Part shown: piece by piece, positions 38,201 to 46,577 of the stretch | Layout of the letters: every line of letters starts with the position of its first letter | How positions within the stretch are numbered: the stretch's first letter is position 1 | Origin: Rhyacophila brunnea | Taxonomy: Eukaryota > Arthropoda > Insecta > Trichoptera > Rhyacophilidae | Assembly (NCBI GenBank): GCA_022495005.1 | Contig: JAGYXB010002079.1 | Span: forward strand, 62,001 to 126,000 | Reading direction: 5' to 3' | Length of the DNA stretch: 64,000 nt | Notes under the pieces: model-generated | Seen by the model: only the letters and a program-made list of their open reading frames with translations | Database searches by the model: none | What the model was told of the DNA's origin: nothing | Translations under genes and position numbers: made by a program

Positions 38201-41200
38201 TCGCTCTTTTTAAAATGCCGCACATATAGAAGGCATGCCCTGCTCACTTCCACGAGACGTCACTGGTCGTGAAAATGTTGAGTATTGGCCCTCCCTCACC
38301 CTGCAGCGGTGCAACAAAAGAGATCTACGTGCTGCAGGTCTGGCATAGCAGGAGGTGCAAGAGTTGGCGATGGATCGAGGGAAGTGGCGCGAATTTGTGC
38401 TTGCCCTATACCCCAATGCTGGGTCGTGACAGGGTGAAAGAAGAAGAAAAAGAAGAATTGATCTTATTTTAAGCACTCATTACAATCACCGTGCACAGAA
38501 GAGCACTAAAAGGAACTACGCCTCAGTTTAAAGCTCTGGATTCCAATATTTTCTTTCTCTCACTCTTGCGACAGGACGTGAGTGATGCAATACGAATAAA
38601 TTGATACAGCGAGGTCATTCCGGCTTCCTTGTGGTGAATTAAACTTGGAAACCTTGGAAAAACGACTATCAAGTAGGTTGGTGAAGGAAATAAAAGAAAG
38701 GAAGCTTCCTAGATATATCAATGATTTTTACACCGCGATTATTATGGGTCCATGGTGAAATCGACCAAAACCTATCCCACTATCGACAGGTCGGGAGCCG
38801 GACGAAATCCCGAAGACCGAAATCCAGAATGGTGAAATCCCGAATGGCCGAAATCCCGAAAGCCTAAATCCCATAAGCCAAAATCCCAAAGGCCGAAATC
38901 CCGAATGCCGAAATCCTGAATGCTGAAATCCCGAATGACCAAAATCTCGTATGGCCAGAATCCCGATGGCCGAAATCCCGAAAAATATTATAAATATAAA
39001 CATTTTTTTGTAGAACAAATGGGTTTTTGTCTCTCCTACAAAAAATAGCGCAATCTTAACACTTGTCTTGAATTGCGCAAATTTTACAAGAGAGACAAAG
39101 TCCCATTTTTCCACAAAAAATGGTTTTTATGTCTCTTATAAAATTTGCGCAATTCAAGATAAGTGTTAAGTTTGCGCAATTATTACTGTTTGTATTTTTT
39201 ATTTTTCGGGATTTCGGCATTCGGGATTTCGGCCATTCGAGATTTCAGCGTTCGGGATTCCGGCCTTCGGGATTTCGACCCAAACCCTGACAGGTCGATC
39301 CTGATTGACGCATTGGACATGCCTGTTGTACCTGATTAACATATCAGTCATAACACCATTAGCAATAACCAAATGTCAATCTATTATTATATGGATGCAG
39401 GAAAGTTTTCTCAAGTCGAATGACATCTAAGCATCTTGTTTATACCTACCTAATAATACAACTTTTTGTGTAGTAAAAGTTATTGTATAATACGAGGGCT
39501 TAGTGTCAAACAACACTATCTACAAAAGTGCAACTTTACAGGAGAGCCAAAAATCGTTATTTTAGATTCTTGTAACTCAACAAGGGAAATGTTTATTTAA
39601 AACCTAATGTTAATATTTTATAATTTATTGTGTATTGTACATTTATCTTGCTTATGATGATGTTAAAATTTATAGGGATAGTTTTTAAAAAAAATGAAAA
39701 CAAGGGTAACGTATGTAGTTAACGTTAAACTTTACTGACGATTTAATAAGAAATTAAAAAAGATTGACATAACGTTGTTTGACTATCATGTAGCCGTAAA
39801 TGTAAAATAACGTTATGTCAAAAAAAAAAAAAAAACACTTTTTTGTAGATAACGTTGTCTGACTTTAAGCACTCGAATATATATAATTAATATTATTATT
39901 ATATAAAAGCGATAAATGAAATCGACGCGAACCGATAAAATGTTATATTATTATGAACCTTATCATTTATGAATAAATAAATAATAATATTATGACGTAT
40001 ACGTCATAATATTATGATTTCAGTGAAAACTTTTCTTTATATCATTAAATACTCTGACATCTGTCGTAGAAAATTATAACTTACACGGAAAAGGAAAAAA
40101 AATAGATAACTGTTTTACCTAAAATAAGTTCGATAATATGGAAAACTATAGAAAATCCATCTGAAAATCGTTTTTACTAACGACATCTATTGGTCATTAT
40201 TTAAAGCTAAATTTACAACCAATTTTCCGCGATATTATTGTGTCGTAGTGAATAAATAGAACTTTTATAATAATATAATACATTTTTTAAAAATTCAGCC
40301 GTCAACAGTTTTACTTATTAACTGGGGGGGGGGGGGATAAAACCATTAAAAATGTGTTTATCGGGTATTGTACCGCTCCCTGTATACTGGCCCGGCTATA
40401 CGCACCCCTAACACCTTAGTATACTCCTGCGTATTCATCATTCACTCAGTTCAGGCGGTAAACTTATTGTAACAATTAACCTCTCAATACATAAATGTGA
40501 TAAACTACCCTCGATAGCCGCCGATAGCAGCTTTGTGTATAGAATAGATGCACTGAGACGTACTGTGTCGAAGGTGATCGTCAAAAAATGGAGAAAGCCT
40601 CAAAATCCCCTAAAATATTTCAAGTGGTGCCAAATTAAAGATTTCACGTTTTTTGTAAAAAAAAATCTTTATATTACAACGTTTTTATTAGGTCGTATTC
40701 TTGTTTGTCCGGTGGTTGTTTATCCAGTACAAATCTTGCAATCGTTTTTTAACTAACTTTCGACTAGCTAGACACTTGAAACTTTTAGAATATACCAAAA
40801 TACGATGCTAATGCATTATTTTAATACTTTTAGCCATCTTTAAGTAGAATTGAATTCATTTTCAGTTAATTCTGATTTGTATGTTTCGGAAGAAATTGGT
40901 TAAAAGTAATATTTACTACTCACTATTATTGGTTGCTAAGAGGGTCCTAGCAACTAAATTATTAATATATACGTGCGTTACTATGGAAATCAATATATAG
41001 ATAATAATGTAGAATTTAATTCATTTTCAGTTAATTCAGTTTTGTATGAAAAGTTATTTCGGAAGAAATCCGTATAAAATAAAACACCATTATTAGTTGC
41101 TAGGGGTCTGGGGTCTTAGCAACTAAATTATTAATATATACGATATCAAAATGACATTTCAGTATTATTTCTATCAAGCACAATTTCTTTTTGATCGTTT

Positions 41201-43240
41201 AAGCTAGTCAAGTCAAGTTTATATGATTCAACAGAAAATTTAAAAACGTTGTAAGTATATAAAAAGTTCTTTTTATCTTGTAATTATTTTTAATAACATC
41301 GCATGTGGTCTCATTAACAGTTTCCATCTATGGTCTCCAAGTGTCTGGAGCCTCGAGTGCCTACGATGGATAGTATAATCATCTAAACATTCTAAGCCAT
41401 GATTGATATACGAACCTTTTGAATTTTGCTTCATCAAACCATGGCGGCAATTTTGTTTCCAGATCTTGAAATCCACAGTCATCACAAGGGCGTTGATGTG
41501 CCTCTCCATTTATCAGGGCCTGGATGTGCTCCTTTACTGGCAACACTGGAATTATTAAGAAATATGAATATAACATTCGTAAGTAGGTAAATACGTTATT
41601 CAGTATTGAATTAATATGTAGCTGCAGAATAATAAGCGATCGAATATCTATTGTTTATAAAAATATCAAATTACTTTGCAGTAATATATTCCCAAGCCAT
41701 TTCCAGTAAACAACTCAAGCTAGACCAGCAAGTCGATTAGGCGAAATAAGAGACGGTGTATTATTACATCATATCATACTATTACATTATACTATTACGG
41801 TGTATGAGCTGAATAAACACTTTTCATGTATTATATTTTCGTACAACTGTATTAACAAATAATATTTCTTTTCACTACTCAATTTAAAACGCTGATTCTA
41901 TATTTAGTTTAATATGATTATGTAACAGAATTTAATGTTAATGTACTACCTTTTATTGTATAAATAACGAAGAACAATTTATCTCAATGTCACTCGAATC
42001 AGAGTACTTAGCTAGTAACTATCATTTGTATAATATACTATTGTACCGATACGCTGCTAATAAATCTCGCCCTGCAACATCGTAGACTTCGTCATTATCA
42101 TCATCCTCTACCTGCACATCGAACACACACACGAGTGACCCCCAACAAATACAACGCGTACTGTGAAGTTAATGGTCAGAATTCGGTAGAAATCATCGCC
42201 CACTGAAGGCGGTTACATGTAAATTGTACGTAAAATATTTCACCGTGGCACAATTCGCCGTGAGCTTTCTTAACGGAAAGAGATGGCCGCACTTGTGCGT
42301 ATGCAGTTCACTGTAACACACTTCACCGTGAAATTTGGTATCGGATATAATATATGGCCGTATACTAAAGACCGTCCAACCTCTTTGGCTCGTATAGTAC
42401 TGACATAAAATTAACCTCTCAATAAAACACGGTTCTTGTCAGTTTACTATACCTCAGTTGAGGCACGGTCTTAAAAGACCGATCGTGGCTAGGCGATGCG
42501 CGGATTGCGGGTCGCGGGTGCAAATGACGCATGCCAAACGAAATATAATTTGTCATATAAATCCAACATGCGTCCATTTAATGCTCTGTTTATTGTTCTA
42601 TCAGTTACAATAATAATATATTCATTGACACGTTGTCTTTTTAAATTAAATGGGTAACGTTTTTAGTCATCTTTACACGATTTAAGAATTAATACCCCCG
42701 TCGCCATCACGAAACAAATTGACGTGTTCCCAGCTCGACGTTCTCTCTCCGAATGGCAGCGAGTCCAAAATTTCGTCGCGCCTATAGTTGAAAATTATTT
42801 GCCGTTTGACTGATGTATCGCCTTAACAGGAAGCCAGCAGCAAACAATTTTTTAAAATAGCCGATATGCTGGATTATTTGTTAGGTTAGGTTAGGTTTAA
42901 ATTCTTGAATTCATATATTTTGCCAAAATCAGCAATGAAAATTGAATTAATGTTCGTATTGAATCTAATAAAATTGGAGACCGTATAGTATACGGTCATT
43001 TCTTTATGATAAGAAAGCTCACGGCGAACTGTGCCACGGTGAAATGTTTTACGTACAACTTACATGTAAACATTGTAACCCAACAAAATAGGTACCCACT
43101 CACCGGCTTGGATTTCGAAAGATATACAGGGGGTCACTGAATTTACAATATGAACTGTTATGTTATAAATGAATTCTATTATTATTCTATAAGATTTAAA
43201 TACACTGATAACAATCCATTTACTTACCTTCTGTGTCCAT
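22642..43240 (-). CDS. Gene A: DUF2236 / ER-bound oxygenase mpaB-like protein, 5 coding exons
   Basis: Coding join on the minus strand: 43240-43228, 41545-41416, 34300-34094, 31295-31059, 23260-22642 (13+130+207+237+619 nt = 402 codons including TGA). All junctions are GT-AG and keep frame, giving 401 residues. The sequence shows RGQQF at 48-52, a hydrophobic stretch at about 61-81, VRVRH ending at His129, GHISQRD at 142-148, HFWRTIGY at 182-189, YNLC at 197-200, and a second hydrophobic stretch late in exon 5. This order and length match insect members of PF09995, related to the fungal ER-bound oxygenase mpaB and bacterial latex-clearing protein. By family analogy it is a membrane-associated, probably haem-using oxygenase; its insect substrate is unknown. 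Introns of about 1.7 to 7.8 kb are filled with transposons. Function is inferred from family; the exon structure is read directly. Confidence 0.9.
23520..23600 (+). other. tRNA-like sequence (SINE head or tRNA pseudogene)
   Basis: It has a 7-bp acceptor pairing (atgcccg with cgggtat), a D arm gctt/aagc, and ggttcaagtcc as B box. The anticodon arm is mispaired and its loop is 9 nt, so it is not a convincing functional tRNA. The AT-rich flank with gttgaataaaagaaatagtt is shared with the repeat near 14900. Confidence 0.5.
24528..24824. mobile_element. hAT-like MITE (CAGNGCTCGAAATGG family)
   Basis: The ends gcgttcgaaatggaaaattt and ggtccatttcgagccctg are inverted. The interior has gaaccgg-cgctcgataattt and cacgagacggagcgataatt. 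Sister copies are at 32223-32448, 50102-50318 and 57924-58132; the last has a perfect 8-bp duplication. Confidence 0.7.
25190..25425 (+). pseudogene. RTE-like element 3' end
   Basis: It is non-coding relic sequence with gggctgggcacatagctcg, acaaaacgtccgcaaggtag, cagcagtggatagattcagg and tail ctgatgatgatgatg. It lies in the gene A last intron. Confidence 0.6.
25448..25985. mobile_element. TIR element rich in TCGAGA/CGGGA motifs
   Basis: The left end ctcgagattcgggatttccc pairs with the right end tcgagaattcccaaaaccca, followed by actcta. The interior carries several inverted gagaattctcg strings. It is non-coding. Confidence 0.5.
26368..28744. mobile_element. Large non-autonomous TIR element with perfect 8-bp duplication
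   Basis: It begins cagtagcgaagggtggaggt and ends cctccacccatcgccactg. It is flanked by gttcatat on both sides (26360-26367, 28745-28752). The 8-bp duplication and CAGTG ends fit hAT. At 2377 bp it has no transposase reading frame. It holds two large tandem GC-rich units (27331-28330). It lies in the gene A intron between exons 4 and 5. Confidence 0.85.
27331..28330. repeat. Two tandem ~0.5-kb units inside the 2.4-kb element
   Basis: Unit 1 begins near 27331 (aaggcataaagcccattgac) and unit 2 near 27854 (aggcgtaaaacccacttaac). Both contain aagtggcgcgtaaatca, ttctcggcgatacga, cgtcgacgggcgagaa-like and caagccccgaaataatataa. Unit 1 ends tgggctttatgcctta, the inverse of its own start, so the unit is itself a TIR element that was duplicated or inserted twice. 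Confidence 0.7.
29090..29720. mobile_element. hAT-like element (TAGGGNTNGCAATACCG ends)
   Basis: The ends tagggatagcaataccg and cggtattgcaaccccta are inverted. The 8-bp flanks are actctgtc (29082-29089) and actcagtc (29721-29728), with one mismatch. Subterminal accggtatt motifs recur. It is 631 bp and non-coding. Confidence 0.8.
29984..30185 (+). mobile_element. Two SINE pieces in head-to-tail disorder
   Basis: Bases 29984-30148 carry the SINE from its B box (ggttcgaatcctgggtctgg) to the body end. Bases 30151-30185 then carry only a tRNA-like head (gatggccgcgtggcttaagc). A run of 14 C lies just upstream near 29911. This looks like a broken tandem insertion. Confidence 0.6.
30237..30996. mobile_element. 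hAT-like element with CCCGGGAT-rich ends, perfect 8-bp duplication
   Basis: It starts tgggaaatccaatcccgag and ends cccgggattggaatcccta, flanked by gctctgag (30229-30236 and 30997-31004). Subterminal cccgggat repeats occur in both arms. It ends about 60 bp from the gene A exon 4 donor. An inverted sister copy is at 62320-63074. Confidence 0.85.
31059..31295 (-). CDS. Gene A coding exon 4 (core of the oxygenase-like domain)
   Basis: The acceptor is gcgaacag ending at 31296 and the donor is GGACAG|GTAAGAATT at 31059/31058. It encodes residues 117-195: AWRSLTTVRVRH (His129), GHISQRDLVLGQFGFVG, and HFWRTIGYLIGIKD (His182). The histidines and the following arginine and aspartate fall in the most conserved part of PF09995; in latex-clearing protein, a histidine in the equivalent helical core binds haem. 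That these specific residues are ligands here is inference. Confidence 0.9.
31360..31690. other. GC-richer intronic stretch, unrecognised
   Basis: This sequence just upstream of gene A exon 4 is markedly less AT-rich than its surroundings and has an open plus-strand frame. I recognise no protein and treat it as intron. It could be an old repeat. Confidence 0.3.
31748..32222. mobile_element. hAT-type fragment (CAGGGGTCGGCA end)
   Basis: It begins caggggtcggcagtttgtca, a terminus typical of hAT-like elements, with agagccgcatatatg nearby. The matching other end was not found. It is followed by a MITE at 32223. Confidence 0.45.
32223..32448. mobile_element. hAT-like MITE (CAGNGCTCGAAATGG family)
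   Basis: It runs from cagcgctcgaaatggaaaag to tccatttcgagccctg. It shares gaaccggagcgctcga and acgagacggagcgataattt with the copies at 24528, 50102 and 57924. Confidence 0.75.
33038..33286. mobile_element. Small MITE, inverted copy of 19734-19980
   Basis: It runs from cactgttctggcagaagac to tgttctgccagaacattg. The two copies differ at few positions over nearly 250 bp. Confidence 0.7.
33520..33640 (+). mobile_element. tRNA-like SINE unit
   Basis: It reads tttagcatagtggtatgtgt (A-box-like), cgagagatgcaggttcgatt (B-box-like), then a t-rich body. It has the same design as 14570-14665 and 20150-20240. Confidence 0.5.
33780..34010 (+). repeat. Dispersed repeat with GCC-GAAA-GGC hairpin
   Basis: It shares gaagatgccgaaaggcgaaa, caaatggaatagtaca-like and acacttcaacta strings with 58760-59030. 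It ends about 80 bp from the gene A exon 3 donor. Confidence 0.5.
34094..34300 (-). CDS. Gene A coding exon 3
   Basis: The acceptor is tttttaccag ending at 34301 and the donor is GACGAC|GTAAGTATC at 34094/34093. It encodes residues 48-116, beginning RGQQF, then a hydrophobic helix (about 61-81, with CGMICVLAVPSIL), then the RRYFSTSLHLNSWYFEDLKPG stretch typical of the domain's N-terminal part. Phase is 2 at both ends. Confidence 0.9.
34310..36115. other. Intron of gene A, no gene recognised
   Basis: AT-rich. At about 35340-35640 there is a less AT-rich stretch open on both strands (85 and 104 codons). Neither translation resembles a known family to me, and both lie within the intron. Confidence 0.35.
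36120..36490. repeat. GTAACGCACGTAT family copy
   Basis: Same orientation and content as 9740-10150: agtaacgcacgtata, gaattaactgaaaa, ctagctagtcgggaagttag. Confidence 0.6.
36545..36992. mobile_element. TIR element with TACAATTGAGT ends
   Basis: The left end tacaattgagtcacaactca is mirrored by the right end actcaattgta, with gagttatgactct just inside it. The ta/ta borders would suit a Tc1/mariner-type insertion, but this is inference. No coding content. Confidence 0.5.
37310..37435. repeat. Partial copy of a Harbinger-like element
   Basis: It shares ttatgacaaattatatttcg, cacaatccgcgcatcgc and ccacgatctttttagaccat with 63502-63865 and, inverted, with 42447-42822. Confidence 0.5.
38265..38462 (+). 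pseudogene. Non-LTR retrotransposon C-terminal fragment
   Basis: It reads LQRCNKRDLRAAGLA, a stop, then QEVQELAMDRGKWREFVLAL, then a (gaa)n tail. It is the opposite-strand relative of 5720-5960. Confidence 0.55.
38794..39288. mobile_element. Foldback-like element built of CGAAATCCCGAA tandem units, 9-bp duplication
   Basis: The left arm consists of tandem units like ccgaaatcccgaa (38805-38985) and the right arm of their inverse (39205-39285). The centre holds a second inverted pair (gtctctcctacaaaaaa, gcgcaattcaagata). The flanks are identical 9-mers, gacaggtcg (38785-38793, 39289-39297). The long minus-strand frame here is just the repeat read as FRHSGFRPLGF-like units, not a protein. It lies in the gene A intron. 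Confidence 0.8.
39300..40500. other. Intron of gene A, no gene recognised
   Basis: Very AT-rich. It contains a 32-bp perfect palindrome at 39984-40015 and a run of 13 G at about 40324. Confidence 0.4.
39984..40015. repeat. Perfect 32-bp palindrome
   Basis: Centred between 39999 and 40000 with core gacgtatacgtc and AT-rich arms (ataatattat). The core holds two divergent TGACGT half-sites. It could be chance in AT-rich DNA or a symmetric protein-binding site. Confidence 0.6.
40670..41310. repeat. Inverted GTAACGCACGTAT family copies
   Basis: It contains ctaactttcgactagctag, ttcattttcagttaattc (twice), ttagttgctaggggtctggg and aaagttctttttatcttgta. Part of the unit appears twice. It lies about 100 bp from gene A exon 2. 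Confidence 0.55.
41416..41545 (-). CDS. Gene A coding exon 2
   Basis: The exon follows acceptor ttccag at 41546 and ends at donor AAAAG|GTTCGT (41416/41415). It encodes residues 5-47, ending LPPWFDEAKFK, and leaves AG to form Arg48 with the first G of exon 3. The WFDEAKFKRGQQF junction is characteristic of insect DUF2236 proteins. An in-frame reading past the donor meets a stop, which supports this donor. Confidence 0.85.
41617..42140. repeat. LTR-like repeat, diverged copy at 59752-60345
   Basis: Both begin tgtagctg and share aaatatctatt, gtaaacaact, atgtcactcgaat and actattgtacc. They end with an aataaa-containing stretch (aataaatctcgccctgcaac) followed by cttcgtcattatcatcatcc. A polyadenylation signal close to the end suits a solo LTR. 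No internal region or primer site was seen, so the class is uncertain. Confidence 0.4.
42205..43080. mobile_element. GTTACATGTAAATTG family, full TIR copy with nested element
   Basis: The left end ggttacatgtaaattgtacg is mirrored by the right end cgtacaacttacatgtaa, with caccgtgg/ccacggtg just inside each. The TTAGG-like ttaggttaggttagg is at 42880. A separate element (42447-42822) is inserted, splitting ttgtcggtttacactttacagg as seen uninterrupted at 49400 and 53530. It lies directly upstream of the gene A start exon, in the intron or 5' UTR region. Confidence 0.7.
42447..42822. mobile_element. Nested Harbinger-like element with tta duplication
   Basis: The left end ctatacctcagttgaggc and the right end tttgactgatgtatcgcc are imperfect inverted repeats. 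tta flanks both sides (42444-42446, 42823-42825). The 3-bp duplication fits PIF/Harbinger. The uninterrupted target is visible in sister copies of the host repeat. A relative is at 63502-63865. Confidence 0.6.
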
Positions 43241-43269
43241 TTTCACTGCTCTGCTAACTAACGCCTAAC
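43228..43269 (-). CDS. Gene A exon with the start codon (short 5' UTR part plus 13 coding nt)
   Basis: A splice acceptor (tattgcag) ends at 43270, and the exon runs to a strong donor, AAG|GTAAGTA, at 43228/43227. The ATG is at 43240-43238. Only four codons (M D T E) and one base are coding before the donor. This start was chosen because it joins in frame to the next exon (GAA G|TG TTG CCA) and no stop intervenes. Because an acceptor precedes it, at least one non-coding 5' exon and the promoter must lie further upstream, at higher coordinates; I could not identify them. Confidence 0.8.
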
Positions 43270-43872
43270 CTGCAATATAATAGAATAACTCTTTTATGAA
43301 ATGTAATGGATGTAAATAGACGCATTTCCAAAAATGAATTGGTGATATTTTTTAAATTACCAATAGATAAACCAATTTAGATAAAAAGTGTACCTACACG
43401 TGCCCTTGAAATACGCTTCGTTTAATGAATTAAAAATGCGTAGGTACCTACCTACCTACCTATACGTTTTTGCATGATAAAGAAGAATGAACTAAATAAT
43501 TATTTTAGCAGGCTACGAAATTATCATTATTTTGTTTATTTAGATAATTGTTTTTTACAAAGATTATAAAAATAATATATTGGCCGATGTTGCTACATAC
43601 GTAATCTTAATTATTATTTTTTATCTATTTATATGGCATTTTAAAGAGTTTGATGTTTATTTTATTTTTATTCAATTGAATTTGAATATTCGAAGTGTCC
43701 AAAGAAAATTTGGCGCTCTTTTAATTTATAATATTTAGACAATAGCAGTGTTGCCAAAAAATGTTTAAAAAAAACTACATGTGGGGACATTCGATCAACA
43801 TAAAATCTTATATTTTGATATTTTATTGACATTATTGTAATATCGTCTATCATTATTCTTGATAATTTTTCC

Positions 43873-44060
43873 GTACCATACCCGATCCTAATAAGATAAT
43901 ATGGGCCTCCACATAGTTTGTATTAACAGATTTTTGTTTTTACGAGACATGGATGTCAGCCATTTGCTCAACCTATTATAAACAAATTGAAAAGCAAAAT
44001 GTGTACTAGTCAGACACAGGATTCGAACCTGGGCTTCACGACACTATAGGGCCGCGCGAG
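43873..44060 (-). mobile_element. tRNA-derived SINE, partly deleted
   Basis: It shares atggatgtcagccatttgct, aggattcgaacctggg and cctaataagataatatgggc with the other SINE copies. The middle is shorter and the tRNA head is degraded. Confidence 0.65.
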
Positions 44061-44061
44061 A

Positions 44062-45040
44062 TTGATTTCGCATTATTTGTAGCCATTGATTGCAAATTAC
44101 TAATCATTAAAATTCTATGTTTATACTACATTACATATTAATAAAATGTAAATGTAAAAGCCAGTCGCACTTGACCAAAGTTTTGAAGCCAGGTTCACTT
44201 TATTACTTTATGACGGTCAGGTCATAAAAGGCGAGCAACACAATGTGATCCGAATGTCTTCAATTATTATTAATATCGATATCGCGTTTCGTTTAAGTGA
44301 CAAATTTTAATGCATACTATGATACAAAATGTAATAAATGAAAATAAAATAATATTCTTTAACACGTGTTTGATAATATCACAATACATATTAACTTCAC
44401 CCAGAAGGCAACCCACCTCGCGTTATTTTTGTGTTCCCTAATAATATATAGTATGTGAAATTGAGTTTTTAATTGAAGCAATAGAAACTAAACAGTAAAT
44501 AATAAAATTAATGTTTACCTTGTAAATATTTCGTCCTGAGTTCGACAGATCAATAAAAATATCATTTAAATTCGTGTTTTAATAACAAATTTACTTATAC
44601 ATGCGAAAGATTATTTTTTAATCATTTGCCGGAAGAGAGATAGCAATAATTATTTCATACCCTCCGATTTGGTTGGGCGTCTGGGTCAATTTTGTTGGTT
44701 GGTTTTGTTGGTGAGTTGACTGAATCCATCCGCAAGTGTTGTGAATAGGGTTTTCAACTATATTTTTGAGACAATTCCATGACATAATGACCCTAAACAA
44801 TTATTTTTTTAACATACGTAGGTACGTTAACTTATATTTTTGTTTAATAAAGTTTAATAAGAAAATTGTCAAATCGTACACACTTGTCTTATTTTTACAA
44901 ACAATAATAAGATTTTGTGTCGTTTTGCCACAAAGTTTTTAGGCGATCTTAATATTACATAATTAATTCTGTTTAATGCATCGCGATAAACAAAGCAATT
45001 AAATACACTTTAAGCGATGATTTCTTGGCGCAACCGCTGT
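44062..45040. other. Intergenic, nothing recognised
   Basis: AT-rich sequence upstream of gene A. The first exon or promoter of gene A could be here, but no TATA or initiator can be singled out. Confidence 0.3.
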
Positions 45041-45042
45041 CA

Positions 45043-45704
45043 TATTAACAGACTCCAAAAGTGCTTTACAACATCTTGCCGCAGCAACTCGCTCACATAA
45101 CAGTAAAACCATAGCATACCACACCCTTGACCAGATCGACGCCAAGAAAAATAGAGGAGGAGATCTATGCCTTCAATGGATCCCATCGCACATGGGCATT
45201 GGGGGCAATGAAAGGGCGGATGATCTGGCAAAGGAAGCTGGCCATTCAGGGGTACCATATCAGTGGATACCAGAAAACCTGGACTGGAATGAGGCTATAA
45301 AGAAATTGTGCCAAAGTATGTGGATAGATTTTCACCATAGGGTATCATTAGAAAAGGGGAAATGGAGTAAGTCTATTCTACCATCACCACGAGAGGTGCC
45401 CTGGTTTGTAGAGTCTCATTTGACGAGGAATGAGCTTAAGTTAATACTGAGGCACACAATGGGCAAAAGATTTGATGTCCTCATGGGAAGAAGCGAATCG
45501 CAACTCTGCGATGAATGTCATGTTTTAGAGGACATTGTACATATAGCACTACAATGCCCTAAATATAAACTTCACAGAGTACAGTTGCGAATTGCGGATA
45601 TCTATGAGAATGTCGACGAATTGAAAGGTGTCCTGGGGGTGGGTAAGACGGAAGAGCTAGGCAAAATTGTAAAGTTATTTAACAGAATAGGAGTGAGGAC
45701 CTGA
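45043..45704 (+). pseudogene. Non-LTR retrotransposon RNase H domain and C-terminus
   Basis: The plus frame reads VILTDSKSALQHLAAATRSH, LCLQWIPSHMGIGGNERADD, LAKEAGH. This is the RNase H core: the aspartate of TDSKSA, and HMGIxGNExAD with the last aspartate. It continues to a C-terminal zinc-knuckle-like ESQLCDECHVLEDIVHIALQ, CPKY, and a stop at about 45704. This layout is found at the end of ORF2 in I-, Jockey-group and R1-like elements. The reading frame of about 220 codons is intact and relatively young, but a stop lies just upstream, so it is 5'-truncated. Confidence 0.8.
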
Positions 45705-45709
45705 TCGAC

Positions 45710-46529
45710 GGACCCCCTTCTAGAAGAGAAGAGGCGATATGACAGCGAGTCGCAGTCATAGCCTCAGTAAAATCACAAAAAAATCTGTTTAATGACAGTT
45801 TGGTACCATCCTATAGGATTTAGATTTAATATTCCAGGATTCGGCTCCCAACATCTTCAATGTCTGTGGATATTGTATGATATAATAATTAATCGGTCGT
45901 AAATAATGCATTGTAGAACACATTGACGTCCTATGAGCTTAGAAAAGCCATGTACCTACTGCATAATCGCGGCAGATAAAGGAAGGGAAAATAATAATAC
46001 CTATAATTTTGACAGGATGTTACGAATAAATTAGTTTTTAGTAGTAGTACGTATCAGATGTCTAAACACTGTTATTGCATTAAATTTGTTCGTTTAAGAT
46101 AGGTACTTACGTATCTATATAAGGTATATGGCAAAAAACTCACACACTTTAATATGTTTAAAAAATTATTATCGAGCGCTCTGTTTCATAAACTTTTCAT
46201 GTTGGGCAAACCAAATCAGGCCGTCTGTAGGGGTATTTACAATGTTGATACAATAATAATTTAAGATAACAAATTAATACTATTATATCGCCCGTTATCT
46301 AAATCAGGTGTACATCACGTCACGCCACCATATAGCAGGTCTGAAGTCCAATTAGGTATCATAGAGGATTTTCCTAGAACACGCGTTGTTTATTATTATC
46401 AAAAATGCTTCTAGTATTTGCCATGATGGTTTTACTGTTTGTTCATTGTTTTGTATGTACTATATGAAATTGTTTTATCTATATTATAATATAATATGCG
46501 AATCGATAAAAGATTATCTTATGCAAGGC
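45710..46529. other. Intergenic, includes probable 3' UTR of the RNase H element
   Basis: The first ~150 bp are likely the retrotransposon 3' UTR. The rest is AT-rich with no recognised feature. Confidence 0.35.
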
Positions 46530-46577
46530 TTCCTAAACAGTGTTCCTTTTAAATTGGTATTTTATATCAAACATAGC

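Noticed and set aside
38728..39114. Open frame of 128 codons with repeating GFRHSGF-like units
   Set aside because: It is the minisatellite arm of the foldback-like element read in one frame; a repeat unit whose length is compatible with an open frame explains it.
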